From Polytrichum commune (lineage: Eukaryota > Streptophyta > Polytrichopsida > Polytrichales > Polytrichaceae): a DNA stretch of 64,000 nucleotides. Position numbers and translations under genes: made by a program. The DNA lies in contig OX485805.1 in the NCBI GenBank assembly GCA_950295325.1, positions 36,319,501 through 36,383,500 of the forward strand, written 5' to 3'. Shown piece by piece: positions 1 through 12,947 of the stretch; position 1 is the stretch's first letter; every line of letters starts with the position of its first letter. The notes beneath the pieces are model-generated. The model was not told the origin of the DNA. It did no database searches and saw nothing but the letters and a program-made list of their open reading frames with translations.

Positions 1-3000
1 CATGCTTGAAGGTCTCCAGTAGAGAAATATTGGCCGTAGTGTAAACCTTAGTTGGTGAAGAACCCATTTTGTAGCCAATCATATTGCTCCATTCCCCTCA
101 TTTTTTTGACCGATGCACTTCTTCACCATAGTCTAAATTGGCCCTAAATATATACCACATCTAAAAACAACGATTTTTCATATTCTTAGTAGTGTTAACA
201 ACCTCGGTTGTTTACTTCGCCTCTTCTTCCAATAGTGGACTCTCCCTAACAATAACCCTTAAACATCAAGATAAAACAAATCTTATAGGGTTGCCACATC
301 ATTGACAAGATAGCCAAGCTGAAACATTTTATTTAGTGTCACCAATTTAATATGTATTGCTCCATACTAATTTTAAGCCGCCCATGAAGTGTCACCGACA
401 CTAAATGCAAACCTAACATTATTCACCATTCCTTCTAAAGGAATTCATGCATCAAAGAGATAATGTAGAAGACCCTTGCTCTTATGAGTCTTTGAAATAC
501 TTTGATGCATTGAAATACTTTGAGGCATCATTGAAATACTTTGATGCATTTGAAATGGATTAAGTGTGTGCGACATGGATAGCAATTGGGTCCTACTGTT
601 ATTTACCTCGTGTATGTAACTAATCCTCAATTGTTTGTTGGTTGGTTGCTTGGGCACATGTGAGGCAGGCCCTTCACACATTCAATGCAGTGATGTATTG
701 TGATTATGACACTTTATGCACATCTATTGGTTGAGGTTACTATGAACATCTCATTTGTAAGTACCCCATACATGTGGTGGATTAGTTAGATGTACTTTGC
801 AGAGAAGCAAGAAGGTAAGTGATTAACTTCCAAAGCATGGGACAATCAAAATCAAACATTTGGTGGTGGATACCGTAAGGTACATATTATTGCAAAGCAA
901 ATTTGATTATGACACAAAATGTCTATGTGGTACAACACATCCAATTAGACATATTTGCAAGTGACTCTATTATGCAAAGTGTTATTGTCTTATCAAATAG
1001 GAAGAAGCAAAAGACATAGAAAGAGAAGATTTAGCATTATGTAATTCCAAATGATTGTTCCCACAAAATGATTTAAATGGTTGAGCTTCTGGAGCCGGTG
1101 TTAACTAAAGCCCCCATCTACAATGCCAATTCACTTTAAGGAACCCTAAGAAGCATGAAGGAGATATGTCACACACTAAGACCCCCCCCCCCTTTCCCCA
1201 AATATCCAAGAGGCCCAAAATCGGGCCTCAAGAGGTTATACGGAGATGTTTAAAGCAACTTATTTTGTTGACATAAGCTCCCAATATCAAAAGGTTAAAA
1301 TAGGATGGATCACACCTATCGACTAACTTTGTTAGCTCACCAATTTGTTAACTTTGTTAACACATTCATCAAATTGAATGTATCAAATAGGAGTATCCTA
1401 TACATATGTATAACACAAATTGAACTTGTATAGATGATGTAGAGTCAAATACATATATACCGCATTTATTCGGTTTTGTCACACATGATCATAAATTCAC
1501 TTCCTATTTGTATTAGTTTCTATTGAATCAATTTCCGATTTTCATAGCCCATGCAGAACTTGAATATAATACTCATTGTCCAAGGCTCGTACAAAACTAT
1601 CACATAGACTATCAAAAGTATATCGGTGGCTTTCAAGGGTTAACCCTCAATGCCTAAATGTCAAAAAATGGGAGTTCTATGTTTCAATGGTCACATCTTG
1701 TTAAGAGATCGTTATTTATGAAAAACTTTCTTCTTTATTTCCAGACGTAGCTATTGAAGTTCACTATCATCTCCAAAAGCTCGATCATAAATGTATGTGC
1801 ACGAGTCATCCTCTATGCCTTATGAAGTGCTCGCATCTAAAGAAGCGTTTTGACAACTTATCACTTCGAGATTATCTCATGCTTGCAACTTTTCCATCAA
1901 TCTAAAGTATATGTAACTTGAACCAATTTTACCAAGATTTTCAATCAAAACAATGAAATTTGTGATGCAATGAATTTTCAAACTTTTAACTTCTCAATTC
2001 TATATAAGGGTATAAAATGTAGATATTATAAACTTGACTGCAATGGACGTGCTCCTTTGATGGTGTCTCACAACTTCTCTTTTTGTATTTGGGTTTACTT
2101 TACCCCGTTTGTACCTTAAAATAATAATGTGGGGTAATTTAGAGCTTTCTATGGACAGTCACCACAACATTGGCAAAGAGATGGAGAAGGTGATGTTGGG
2201 CAATCACATACAAAATATACCCCTCATTCATCCAAAATAAAAACCTCCAAATAATATGGATCCTAGAGATTATCTCTTTTATTTGATTTAATGCTTTGAA
2301 AGACCTTGAGTTAGTCCAGTGCAACCCCCTGAAGGCATGTGCATGTGTTTATTTATTTAGTCCATGTAGTCATCACTGCTTTAAAAAAATACCAATACAC
2401 ATGTTTACATTATAAACTTCCGAGTTTGGACACATGAACAAATCACTTTTTTGGGTTAAGAATCTCAACTTAACAAAATTTCCATCCGTACGGTCAGATC
2501 TTCTATAAGAGGTGCCGGTTATTTTCAATAAACTCCTAAATTGAACAAACCATTTTTGGCGATTGTGTGTGATTTTGCTCCATCTTTGTAGAGGTCAACC
2601 CTTAAAAGACATGGGGTTTCAATATAAAAATTATATACACAGTTTACATGGGCTCCACCATGTTCACAAAATCATATGTTATACATTTATAACATTGAAA
2701 CCTTATTATATACATTGTCTTATGTCATACAATAAATAAAAATACATACTCATACTAGACATTGATTATCAAATTCATCACATGTATTTGCACCCAAGGG
2801 AACCCAAACTACAATTAAACTTAAATCTTCATTAACATCAACACATTTGACTCATTCAAATAGTGCACTTGAAGAGAAACTGATTTTCAAAACGGCCATT
2901 TTCAACTTAATAGCTAAATATGAAAATATGTAACTCAAATATTTTTCTTTTTTCTTTTTGTCTTTTTGTCTTGGATAGGCCACTTAGATGCTTAAGAGTT

Positions 3001-3590
3001 AAGTCATTTGAGATAAATTAGCCACAGACCTATAGGAGGTCAAGTTTTAATGTTGGATGGATGAAAGAGGAAAGGTCCGTTCCTATGCGATGATAATTCC
3101 CTTTTTGCCGCAATGTTGTAATAACATAGCCAAAGCACCAAATGGATGACAAGTGGCATTCACGAAACCAAGTGAGGGGTCTTCTAGACCACTCAACGTT
3201 ATCATCTTTGACCAAGTCTTGTATAAGCCGTGCACTTTTGATTAGGTTTGAACTTAGCCCATTGCCACGACACTTGGCCCCTATCTTTTGGGCTTAAAAA
3301 GCAAAAGCAAGGGTTCTAGGTTTGTGGTTGTGCATGAGTCACGATAGCATCAGTCACGATTAGCTGTGCATGCCAAAAATATCCATTTATTGAGCCAATA
3401 TACTCTATATAATAATGCATATAACTTGAACTTGGGGCCCACCCCCATTTTTAGTTATGTTGGGCACAAAGGCCCACCCACAAATTCATAACCTCGGTTA
3501 CTTGCTTGTCAAATTTATATCAAGTTCATTTTGCATGTAAGTCATTTATCGGTGTATATGATAAGTCTACATTTGTCATTATATTTTCTA
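1..3590. other. Gene-free AT-rich stretch
   Basis: No reading frame here resembles a known protein and the frames that exist are short. The stretch holds a minisatellite at 492-557 and a poly-C run near 1171-1184. About 3385-3560 is weakly similar to 5943-6075, which suggests an old duplicated repeat. A short frame near 890-1050 is cysteine and histidine rich but carries stops, and I do not assign it. Confidence 0.5.
492..557. repeat. Minisatellite, about 19-21 bp unit, three copies
   Basis: The unit TTGAAATACTTTGATGCAT is present three times in a row (about 492-509, 510-530, 531-549) with small differences, followed by a partial copy. It accounts for the repetitive 78-residue frame on the minus strand here, which is therefore not a gene. 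Confidence 0.8.
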
Positions 3591-3591
3591 A

Positions 3592-4952
3592 ATTATGCCC
3601 CCTCCCCACATGACTTTAGCTAAGTCTAAAAGTTGGTTCTAAAAACACGGCCTTCACACCATCCACGTTATCAGGTGCCGAGCCTAGTTGGCAAACGATG
3701 TGGCATGGTTTAGGACTGGAGGTTTTAAGTCTCAAGCACCGACCTTTCCATCAGTATGAAGACATGAGGCAAGAGTGTAGGACCTTTAAAAGTGTCACCT
3801 CCCGTCCTTGTGATTGGTTGCTTTTGGTCTTAACTATGAGGGTACGAAGAGTTGCATTAAAAGAAAAACCGATGGTAATGCCTCCTCCCCACCTGACTTT
3901 AGCTAAGCCTAAAAGTTGGTTCTAAAAACGCGGCCTTCACACCATCGACATTATCTAGTGCTAATGCCCCCTTCCCATTTGACTTTAGTTAAGACCCAAA
4001 GTATTTCCTAAAAACCGGGTAAAGCTCCCTCGGTTATAGCGGAGGCATCCGACTATCCCAATGCACCTACAAGAACTTGCTCTGGAGATTTTCAAGTAGG
4101 TTTAAGTTAAGTAGCTTTCACACATGTTCATGGTTTTATCTACCAAGCAATGAATGTTGGGTAGTTTTTGTCCCATCCCCAAATGCCTTACTACTCACCT
4201 ATCTTACCAAGTTACCATCGGTTTTTGTTAATGAAGCTCCTCGTGCCCTCATAGCTAAGACTAAAAAGCAACCAATCACAAGGGTGGGAGGCGACACTTT
4301 TAAAGTTCCTATATTCTTGCCTCATGTTTAGGTACCGATGGGAGGGTCGGTGGTTGAGGCTTAAAACCTCCACTTTTAAGCCATGCCACATCATTTGCCA
4401 CCTAGGCTCGGCACTAAAAAGAGCCGTATGTGTGAACCCTAGATAACTAAAACCGCTTTTAGACTAAAACTACTTCTAACTAATGTCAGGTGGGAATGCC
4501 CCATAAGCCTAGTTGGCAAATGATGTGGCATGGTTTAAAAGTGGAGGTTTTAATAAGCCTCAAGCACCAACCCTCCCATCGGTACCTAGACATAAGGCAA
4601 GGGTATAGGACCTTTAAAAGTGTTGCCTCCTGCCTTTGTGATTAGTTGCTTTTTAGTCTTAGCTATGAGGGCACGAGGAGCTTCATTAACAAAAAAAAAC
4701 GATGGTAAGATAGATGAGTAGTAAGGGATTTAGGGATGGGACAAAAACTTTCCAACATTCATTGCTTGGTAGGTAAAACAAATGAACTTGTGTCAAAGCT
4801 ACTTAACTAAAAGCTACTCAAAAATCTCCGGAGCAAGTTCTTGTAGGTGCATTGGGATAGCCGAATGCCTCCGCTATAACCGAGGGAGCTTTACTCGGTT
4901 TTCGGGAAAGACTTTGGTTATTTGGTAAAGTCAGGTGGGGAGGGGGCATTAG
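3592..4952. repeat. Foldback element cluster with arms of about 450 bp
   Basis: The segment 3961 to about 4405 is repeated in inverse orientation at about 4503-4952, leaving a loop near 100 bp. The outer ends read CTAATGCCCCCTTCCC on the left and GGGAGGGGGCATTAG on the right. A further partial copy lies at 3592-3960 in the same orientation as the right arm. It starts with ATGCCCCCTCCCCAC and shares internal text with that arm, such as GATGTGGCATGGTTTA. The open frames here (3698-3925, 4077-4331, 4212-4394) are mutual shadows of these arms. The structure fits a non-autonomous foldback or long-TIR DNA transposon. The superfamily is not established. Confidence 0.8.
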
Positions 4953-5199
4953 GGTTCAAAAATGTCATGCAAACCTCAATAGAATGGTTGATTTAGTGTT
5001 GATTGAGAAGAAGAAAAAGTTATACTAGTCTCCCATGCTCTTCATATGAACATTGTAGTAACGAGTGTAAGAACTTGGATGATGTTGTGACTATCCTCCC
5101 CCAACTCCATGGTCCACTGAACTACATGTACATTCTAGTTGATGGGTTCACGTACACAACTTCATCACCCTGCATAGGGTTAAGTGAAAGGCATTAACA

Positions 5200-5740
5200 G
5201 ATATATACTAACTTTGAATTTTTTGAAGGAAAAAGATCATAAACATTTGAAAAACACATTGATCTCCAAAGCCAAACAATTTATGTTGACAATTTATTTT
5301 TCAAGAAAAGTCTACATATATTTAGAAGATGGTGCAAGCACTGTACAAGTAGATATATTGAACACGTAATTGTCTAAAATTTGTTTAAAACATGATAGAA
5401 TCACATTAAATTAATGTTTTCCTACATTTTTTTGTAATGGTGCCCTCAACTTTATAATGAATTCCAACTTCAAAATGTTAAAGGTGATAAAATCGATGTC
5501 CAAACCCCCTATTTAGTCATCACCTTTCGAGTAGTACTTTTAATGATAATTTATGAAGATCTCATCTTGATATTCTATATTGGAGCACCTGACACAACAA
5601 TAGAGGGCACTATGGGAAAAAAAAAACCAATATAAACAACACTTTGCTACTATTTTTAAGCATTTGACCCAAAAAAATTATGGTTCTAGTATACCCAAGC
5701 ATTTTTTTCATATATTTGACCGTGCCTGCTCCTTGATGTT
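5200..5740 (+). repeat. Dispersed repeat, copy 1 of a pair with 60650-61200
   Basis: About 540 bp here aligns by eye, in the same orientation, with 60650-61200. Shared pieces include the order 'acatattgatctac', 'gtgcaag..gtacaagtag', 'gatgccctcaa' and 'agtataccaaagca', with small gaps. No conserved open frame is seen in either copy, so this is an old non-coding repeat or a transposon interior of unknown class. Confidence 0.6.
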
Positions 5741-6239
5741 ACAGGACCCACCCGCATAATTAAAACATGGATTATTCTAAATGCATATTGCCAAATTATG
5801 AAAATGAATATGTTATTTAGAAATATTTCGTTTGCCATTGTAGTTGCTAGATTACATAATCAAAACCGTTGCACAAACTTCAATAGAATGTTTGAATAGT
5901 GTTGTTTGAGAATTGAAAATTTAACATCAAAATATATAGCCAAGATATCATACAATTATGCATATATGGGGGCTCACCCATAAAGTCAATAACCAATTTA
6001 TTTGCTTGTATTCAAAGCAAGTTCATATAACCTCATTTTTAAGTCAACCATATCTATAGATTCTAGATAATGGAATTGCTAGTATCATGCTCCCGACTTT
6101 CAATGGGTGATGTCGTTAAATAAGATGACTTGCTGAAAACATCGGATCTTTCTGTTTACTTTTGAAACATAAGATTTTTTATTATAGAATATAATTTTAA
6201 ATTATTGAAACTTTTAGGGTTTCACCATCGAAGGCTCTG

Positions 6240-6712
6240 TGATCCATGTCACTGAGGCGTTGTGACTGAAAGGTGTGTGGTCGTGGGCAGACCGTATCCA
6301 AGTCATTCACTCATAAAGCCCCATCTTAACAGTCTACGAAATTGTTTGGGCAACCTGAATTTTTTTTTTCGACAGATGAAATTTTGGCAGATGAGAAATC
6401 AATGTTTGCAAGATGAAGGGGTTGATTGTTCATCCCATCGTATGAGAGCATTTGTGTGAGATTTTGAAGGTTCCCAAAGTTCCCAATGGACTTTAGTTTG
6501 AAAATTTTCATCCAATGTGAGTGGATGGAGGTGGAGATTTCATCCAACGTGAAGTTTTTCTAGCTCTACCTGAGGGGAAGAGAAGCCAAAAGTTGGGGCA
6601 GTATAAGAGTCTTTAGATCTCCCAAATCGAAATCGACGGCCGAGATCTTCCTACCCCACGACCACACAGGAGGCGTTCATAGTGTCTCAGTGACGCAACT
6701 CCGCAATTCCAT
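6240..6712. mobile_element. TIR element with GTCACTGAG-type ends
   Basis: The left end (about 6245-6300, GTCACTGAGGCGTTGTGACT then GTGTGGTCGTGGG) recurs inverted at about 6645-6712 (CCCACGACCACAC then GTCTCAGTGAC). The interior carries no conserved frame, so this is a non-autonomous element near 470 bp. A partial inverted copy lies at 23785-24062. A target duplication was not clear. Confidence 0.6.
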
Positions 6713-6714
6713 GT

Positions 6715-8780
6715 GCAACCATTGACAATATAGGACCTAGGTAGTGGCAAAATAGAATCCACTCATTTTTGGTATATTTATTTTGAAGTTATGGTTTGAT
6801 TTAGTTTCAGAGAGGTTGGAATTAAGACAATTATGTTGATTTTTTTTAATATTGAGGTTTGGATAGGCGTAATTTTTACAAATTTAATATTTTTAAAATT
6901 GTGAAGTTTCATTAAGTTATAGTATTTTAAAAGGGTATCCAAAGGACGATGGATAAATCTGACGTAAGAGTAATATTAAAATATTATTATAAATTTGTAA
7001 ACTATATCAATAATTCAATATATCACCGAAATGACTTATGGGCGAATAGAAGGGTTGTCGTGTTATTAGTTGTAATGAAATGACATAGTTGAGTATTCTT
7101 GGATAATCCATAATAAAAATAAGTATGGTACTACATTGTTTATGGTATTTAGTGTCACTTACTATGTGACATTACACAAGGCTATGACTTCTTGCTACAA
7201 ATTTCATTTTTTATTTAAAAATATTAAATAGGTTATATGGACAATATACAACATAAATGACTTTACTTGGTAAGAAGTTGCATTCTTGGCAAAATGTTGC
7301 AACATTGTGCAACTCCAAATAATAAGTGACATATACCATAAATGGTGTAGTATACAAGGAAAGAAAAATTCCCACACGCTCATGTACTCTACGAGAACAA
7401 TATGCATTATGCACTAACAAATATGATTTGATCTATTTACAATTATCCCACATCCCAAAAATAACATGTATACTAGCTCACATAACATGAATGCTAATTA
7501 AAAACCATTACTTACCATTATCAAACCCAAGTTATGTGAAGTCTCCAATTACCACATCTGCAATGCCTGAAACTTACTTATACATGATTTAGTGGGTCAT
7601 GTCGACATTCCCAAACATCTTTTAATTTAAAATTCTTTACGTAAAGGTAGATGTACAAAAGGGGGTTCTAAGGTTTGGAGGAAAGATTGACAATATATGT
7701 GTTTGTTTCATTCAATTCATGATTTTCATTCATTGTTGTCATATGGTTATAGTTCTTAATGACTACCATGTTCATTCTTGTTAGAATTTGCATCTAGGCT
7801 TTATTTTTTAATAAATTGGAAGCTCTTGGAGTACTCATGGTTGCTCTCCAGATTGTGGTTATTAATATGCTCTAACTTTTTTTCTTATTCGATGCATTTG
7901 TTGAGTTGCATGCTATGGATGAGAATTTGTTCAATGACTTTCTCGTTGAAAAGCGAAAGATGGATTTTACATGTAATAAAGCCTTATTTAAGTCATGATT
8001 TACATTTTGTATATGCAGTGGAGGCATTTATTACTTTTGATTGGAAATTTTAGTATATATAAATGAATTAATTTTTCTAGCATGCCGTTACTACGTATAC
8101 ATTTGTTTTCCTCCATAAAAGACTCATGTATGTAGGGGATTTAATTTCATAATGACCCACACACGTCTTTAGATTACCAATGAAGAGTCCACCCCCCCTC
8201 CCCCGGGTCTCACCCTATTTCTACTATTTTGCCAGTGAAGTTCCCGGAACAGTTGTGAAAGATAAAGCAAGGTAACAAATAAGGAAATTGATTTTTGAGA
8301 GGCTAAGCAAGAAGTCAACTCGGGGGGGGGGGGTAGTCATTGGTTGGAGTAGCAATATATGTGCGAACAAATGATAGGGTATTTTAAAAACATGGGGGCA
8401 AAAAATTATAAATGGACTTAAGAGTAATATAGGGTATCAAAAATGGCATTGGACATCTTTAAAGTACTATAGGGTATGGAAAAATAGGTAATTTGGAATT
8501 ATAAGTAATGCAAGCCATTTTTCTATCAACCCAAAGTAGAAATTTACATAATGATAGCATGTGAAAAAAAGAAGAGAATTGAAAGTAATACCCCCCTATA
8601 AAATAGTGGTTGTTCGCACCTATATCCTTAACTTTTTAACACACTGCCCCCCCCCCCCGAGGAAGTCAAGCATGAGATGCAAAGCATTGGAGGTGTATGA
8701 CATGACAAACACACATTCTACAATGAAAGGGAATGTATTATTACCAACATGGTGGTGGTCATCCCAACGGCATATGATAA
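6715..8780. other. Gene-free AT-rich stretch
   Basis: No recognisable gene. G or C homopolymer runs occur near 8197, 8323 and 8648. Frames at 7204-7420 and 7778-8053 look like chance frames in low-complexity sequence. Confidence 0.5.
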
Positions 8781-8786
8781 TGCAAT

Positions 8787-9385
8787 CTAGTAACAATTGC
8801 TTGAACCGTGCTCTTGAAATTCATCAACTTGATCACCCACCACCTCTTGATTGAAGTCCATACACTTATGATGAAGGAAGTTGGTTAAAAATGGCGCCGC
8901 TCGAGAAAATGTTTGTACTTCATATTTAACGACATTGGACATCTTCATCAACCTCGCAAACTTCCTTGTCAAAGTGCCAATGCCGCATTCAACCCAAGCA
9001 TGGTAGCAAACATGCATTTTGCATCCATGGCGTTATCTCGGGAGGGCGCTCACTAACACCAATGCGACAAAGAATGAATATTTCTTCACCCATGTGCCTT
9101 GGATCGCCTTGGAGGTACTAGAAGTTGTCATTATCATTCTTGAAGTGAACTTTTCAATTTCGATATAAACTCGAAACAACATAGAAACATCATCAAAAGA
9201 GCTCATATACCCTAGATTCGCGTACATGAACAAACCCTCATGTGACACGGCGACCATATTGTACGTTCAAAAGATCTTCTTCCTCCCATTGAACCATTTT
9301 GAGTGCTCTGGCACTTTTTCAAGGCCTTTGGGTCTTAGATGAATGTTCCATCAACAATGCCAATACAACCAAGGAAATTTAGGTT
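8787..9385 (-). pseudogene. PIF/Harbinger transposase relic (DDE domain)
   Basis: Read on the minus strand, the order of motifs is that of a Harbinger-type nuclease. Near 9370 comes GCIGIVDGTF with the first catalytic Asp. Near 9290 comes WFNGRKKIF. Near 9200-9255 comes HEGLFMYANLGYMSSFDDV with the second Asp. Near 9100 comes GDPRHMGEEIF. At 8820-9000 comes VECGIGTLTRKF, with the third acidic residue, followed by FLTNFLHHKCMDF. These lie in different frames with stops between them, so no transposase can be made. The family match is from memory of conserved motifs. The stretch upstream on the same strand (to about 10.8 kb) may be the rest of the element but shows no motif I recognise. Confidence 0.85.
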
Positions 9386-12059
9386 GAGTACATTGTTCAT
9401 GTGGTATATAGGTGAATACATGGTATCAGTAATCGACATTAATAACGATGTCAAAGAACCTAACCTTGGGTGTCAAAATTGTAACATCAATCAAATATTG
9501 ATATTTGGTGGGTATCTCAAGGTAAGATAACTTTTGTTTACCTTAATTATTATTTGGGTCAAATGCACCATTTTGAACTATATTGGTACTAGGACGGTTT
9601 TGCCCGTGTATGAAAATTTCTTTCATGGTGTATATATCCGAATGGTATCAATATATTGAAAAAAAAACACCTCAAACATTCATACCCTAGTGGTACCAAA
9701 CATTATGAAAAATTCCAGACCAAATGACATCAACAAATAAAAATAGAACCCATGTCCAACATTGGTCGAGTCTTGCAAGACTAGCTTGTTGAACCATATT
9801 CGGCCGCATTATATATATTTGCAAAGAGCATGATTGATGCATGCCGTGATAAAGATGACATCATCATTCAAAGCCAACCTCAACCAATTCCGCATGAAAG
9901 CATCATAATCGGTGGCGTTTGTCATGATTCATAGAGAGGATGAAGTTCAACAAACGTCGTTGTGGCAATAACTTCATGGGAAGTCCGGCAAGCTCGGACA
10001 ACTTACATGTACTTCTAGCATGAAAACAATGATCGGGACAACAAGACCACACAATTCATCAAACGTGGGGATGGTAAAAGCTTGCAAGAGTCTTAAAAGA
10101 ATGTGGGATATCACACGTTCGGCCCAAAGGATCCCAAACACCAATGTGTGTGGTTGATTGTGCCTTGGCCACCATGATCCTCTCTAGCTCATTAGGATCG
10201 AAGAATTCAATTGAATTTGGAGACATTGTCATAATGGTGCATTGAAGCACAAAATCCTCATCAAGCTCTTCTAAAAGCTCGTCATATGGTTCACTTCACA
10301 CTACGCTTGAGGCACCAACGGAGTATGTGAATGCAAGATAGGTGTAAAGTCAACATGGATTCCTACATGGCATCCAATGGATCATGTTTCATGGTCACTT
10401 GGATTATTTTTCAAAACCACCTCTTGAAGGTAGACCTAACACAAAACTAGGAGACCATGACACTCCGAACGCTCACAACCGTTGGTTTATTCTTTTTTTT
10501 ATCATGCATGAGGACCCGCATGAATAGAAATTGATTGAAGTAGCATGTGGTTGAGGACCCGGTCACATATGACTTCACACTACACTTAGGGTCCGTGACC
10601 ATACTACATGATTTTGGAGGTGTGTTGGGACGGCCTTTGGACACTTTCTTTTGGGCTCTCACAATTTCATGGTCTCGGCTCTTGGCTCGTGTGTGAAGTG
10701 ACCCGAACTCTCTCAAGCTAGCATGCAAATTAGTAAGTACTGCATAATTTAGCCCATGAACTTTATCAACACACATTGTGATTTAGGCCAAAAGCCCCTA
10801 AATCACAATCCCTTGTTGTGTTGTGACAATCCCTTGGTAGCTACACTTGTTGTTGGGTTGATTGCATAAGCTAGATCAATAATGCACGTATTTACACCGG
10901 GTGGGAAGAATTTTGTTAGTTGGCTTGGCCATGTGGCTTCACGTGGTTGGCCTTGCATGTTGGAAGTTAGACAATGTGGAGGCAAATATAAGGTGGGGGT
11001 AGTTTGCCTAGCCTCCTTGCCATGGGCGTTGGTAACCTTATTAAAGGGAGTTAAACTATGGGACCACTTTACGCTTAACCGAAGAATGAAATAGAGGATT
11101 TGGGGTGAATCCAACATGGGCTCCGACATTTTAATAGTTCACTTTACAGATAACTCGATTGACTTTGGGTGCGTTCCAATTATTTTGAAAGTTTCATACC
11201 ACTCTTGATGCCAAGGGTATTTGAGCTCACTATCATTAATATTCATTTTGATTGGTCATTTGTATGTAGAAACCGACCTTATAATAAAGTGTGGGAACAA
11301 ACATCTCTTCGTTGCATAGACATTTGAGAAGATTCAACAGTTGCAAAGGTAAGTTTTTCATGTTGGGACAGCTAGTGGAAAACACATATTTCTTCTAATT
11401 TTTACATGACATGATGGAAGTGGACCTGGAATGAAACAAACACCTATGTACACAATTGAAGTGCATGCATATGAGAATTTCCAAATATGGGGTATATACT
11501 AAGTAAATGTCTTCTACATGTTGCCAAAGTTTATTGATTGTTATGGGTGTCTCTCATATTGAACTTGAATGCCATCTTTGAAGCATGTTTGTGTTGGGGT
11601 GTTGCCCATATTGCCAAATGATAGTTGATTCTTACAATAGCAACACTGATGGGCAAGAAAACTTGCCTCCTCAACCAAGTCTTAATGACCTTCTATGAGG
11701 ATCAATTTTACTTTGGAGCATCATTCTTCTCATATCAAAGCAAAACTTCATGAGATAACTTGTGCCTATCTGCCAATTCTAGTGTATAAGATTTATCATG
11801 TCAAGTGGGAGGCTTGGATGATGATGCGAGGTGGCCGTCTAGGATTCTCTCCCGGCAAGAGATGATCCCTCGGGTCATCAGGGACAACAAAGGGTCAAGA
11901 AATGGGTGCAACAATCTCTACATGTAAAAGTAGACCATGGACCATACATTGGAGAGGTATGGTTGAGTTCATTTGTTTTAAGGTATGCGTGTGTTATTCA
12001 ATTAGTTTTCTTGTTCTCCGTCTCCTATTAATCAAAAATTGTCTTCAAATTTGTGTTGT
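9386..12059. other. Region upstream of the Harbinger relic, no gene recognised
   Basis: Several minus-strand frames (10059-10250, 10447-10776, 10803-11129) lie on the strand of the Harbinger relic and could be decayed parts of the same element. None shows a motif I can name. The plus-strand frame 10882-11094 overlaps one of them and is probably a shadow. Confidence 0.4.
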
Positions 12060-12385
12060 ATTAGAAAATCTACGATGAAACATCAAAAAAACTAGATTGA
12101 AAAACGGACCTCCCTTGATGTAGTTATATTTATTGGAAGTAGATGTTTGTTGATTCCTTAATTGATTTAACATGTTCTCTCAATTATGTTCATATTGATT
12201 GTGGAATAGGTAGCCAATAAAAGTTGAAGATGTAGTTCATTCTTTTTTAAACATGTGTCTTTATGGTTTGTTTTTCGGTCCTCATCTAATCACACACCAA
12301 TCAAATACAAGTTTTTGCTTAAGAAAAATAACCGAATAACATATGCATTCCTTACACAAATATGGTTTGTTGTGTTTCCTAGTGC
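12060..12385 (+). repeat. Dispersed repeat, paired with 30735-31060
   Basis: The two segments share an ordered run of matches, including 'tgtttgttgattccttaattga', 'gaagatgta', 'ttctttgtggt/tctttatggt' and 'ggttaagaaaagtaac/cttaagaaaaataacc', in the same orientation. Each copy lies upstream of a CAGTAATCTCC pogo element, directly in this case and about 0.7 kb away in the other. No coding content was seen. Confidence 0.6.
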
Positions 12386-12391
12386 TTAGTA

Positions 12392-12947
12392 CAGTAATCT
12401 CCCGCTTAAGTACGCACTTTGAACCGGAGCCGTTGGTGCGCACTTAGTTGGTAAGTGCGTACTCTACTCATATCGCTTTATAGACCCTCTAATTCGATGA
12501 ATCGCAACATGAAATGGATGAAACTTGAGGCAATCCACCTGACCGAAGCCCAACGATGTGAAATCACCTATTGATGACAAAATCCAACCTATCAAGGCAT
12601 TTGTTGAATATGAAAGTGCTACTGATTTCAAAGGTTTTGAAGCTCTACACATCATTGTCCTAGACATTGACGACCAATTGCTTTGCTCCGATGTTTAAGT
12701 TGAAGTCAGACAAATGTATGATGAATTGCAATGATAATTCGAGATGTTTCAATGAAATGTTAACAAATTGACATTGAAAGTCAAACGAAAAAAATTATGC
12801 AATTGCGGCAAATGACTCTGCATGACATGTTCAAACAATAAAATACGAACCATTTAAAAAAAGTATTATTATTATTATTTACTTTAAATTGCGCACTTAA
12901 CCGAGATGCGTACTTGAACGGGTGCGTACTTAAGCGGGAGATTACTG
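12392..12947. mobile_element. pogo/Tigger-derived MITE, internally deleted
   Basis: The ends are perfect inverted repeats beginning CAGTAATCTCCCGCTTAAGT, and the element is flanked by TA on both sides (12390-12391, 12948-12949), as expected for Tc1/mariner/pogo insertion. The interior matches the element at 31795-32426 but lacks about 120 bp that in the other copy encode most of the helix-turn-helix domain. The minus-strand frame 12464-12667 is a shadow. Confidence 0.9.
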
